Assembly: GCA_031268125.1 (NCBI GenBank)
Contig: JAIRXT010000082.1
Span: forward strand, 1-6,905
Length of the DNA: 6,905 nucleotides
Reading direction: 5' to 3'
Origin: Treponema sp.
GTDB lineage: Bacteria > Spirochaetota > Spirochaetia > Treponematales > Breznakiellaceae
Position 1 is the stretch's first letter. Each line of letters begins with the position of its first letter. Positions 6,879-6,905 of this stretch are shown here, one piece after another. Made by a program: the position numbers and the translations under genes. The notes under the pieces were generated by a model that saw only the letters and a program-made list of their open reading frames with translations, was not told the origin of the DNA and did not search any database.

Positions 6879-6905
6879 AGTTCCAAAATCTGACATTTTG
6901 GAACT
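6879..6905. repeat. Perfect stem-loop at the window edge (palindrome copy 2)
   Basis: AGTTCCAAAAT (6879-6889) pairs perfectly with ATTTTGGAACT (6895-6905) around CTGAC. The stem may continue past the window end. Its 10-bp arms are the same as those at 6798-6822 except for one base, with the same 5-nt loop length but a different loop sequence. Confidence 0.75.

Larger units (their letters stand above)
6755..6905. other. Upstream/leader region of dctQM, no gene
   Basis: This is an AT-richer stretch without a credible coding frame, occupied almost entirely by three adjacent stem-loops. TTGCAGTT occurs twice as a direct repeat (6829-6836 and 6875-6882). No convincing -35/-10 pair for dctQM is seen, so transcription may come from upstream, possibly from a dctP gene. 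Confidence 0.5.

Noticed and set aside
6621..6896. Minus-strand open frame of 91 codons across the dctQ start
   Set aside because: Its first part translates the stem-loop repeats and its second part is an out-of-frame reading of dctQ.
1..6905. CRISPR arrays, tRNA or rRNA genes, insertion sequences
   Set aside because: No regularly spaced direct repeats, no tRNA cloverleaf or rRNA-like stretch, and no transposase or terminal inverted repeats were seen.

Overview
All five recognisable genes read on the minus strand. In transcription order, from the right edge to the left, they are: the small membrane subunit (DctQ) and the large membrane subunit (DctM) of a TRAP-type solute importer; an XPB/ERCC3-family DNA helicase; a 768-residue helicase-associated protein; and the N-terminal 240 residues of a protein with a NYN (PIN-like) nuclease domain and a LOTUS/OST-HTH domain, cut by the left window edge. 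Genes are tightly packed, with ATGA and TAATG overlaps and strong AGGAGG-type ribosome sites. This is a bacterial chromosome of moderately high GC. Bacterial XPB is patchily distributed (Actinobacteria, Spirochaetes, Chloroflexi and others). A treponeme-like spirochaete is my best guess from the style of the proteins, but the window does not prove it.

Right part (about 4971-6905): 6755-6905 is an AT-richer intergenic stretch packed with three stem-loops. Two of them are copies of one palindrome, GTTCCAAAAT-N5-ATTTTGGAAC, with centres 82 bp apart. They sit in the leader of dctQM, probably just downstream of an unseen gene such as the periplasmic binding protein dctP. dctQ and dctM overlap by ATGA and form one translational unit.

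Middle (4766-4970): a 205-bp gap with no convincing gene or intrinsic terminator. A TATAAT sequence inside a perfect 12-bp palindrome lies 7 nt before the preferred ATG of the helicase gene, which would suit a nearly leaderless transcript.

Left part (1-4765): xpb, its partner and the nuclease-like gene form a likely operon, with a 1-nt overlap and then a 33-nt gap. The partner carries in its second half the same kind of domain that forms the N-terminus of XPB (Helicase_C_3/XPB N-terminal type), and a small WYL-like beta domain at its C-terminus. This resembles the actinobacterial pairing of XPB with a large helicase-associated protein, but here the helicase gene comes first and a NYN-LOTUS protein is added. 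The combination of a duplex translocase, an XPB-like adaptor and a metal-dependent nuclease is the most interesting feature of the window. A joint function is inferred from gene order only.
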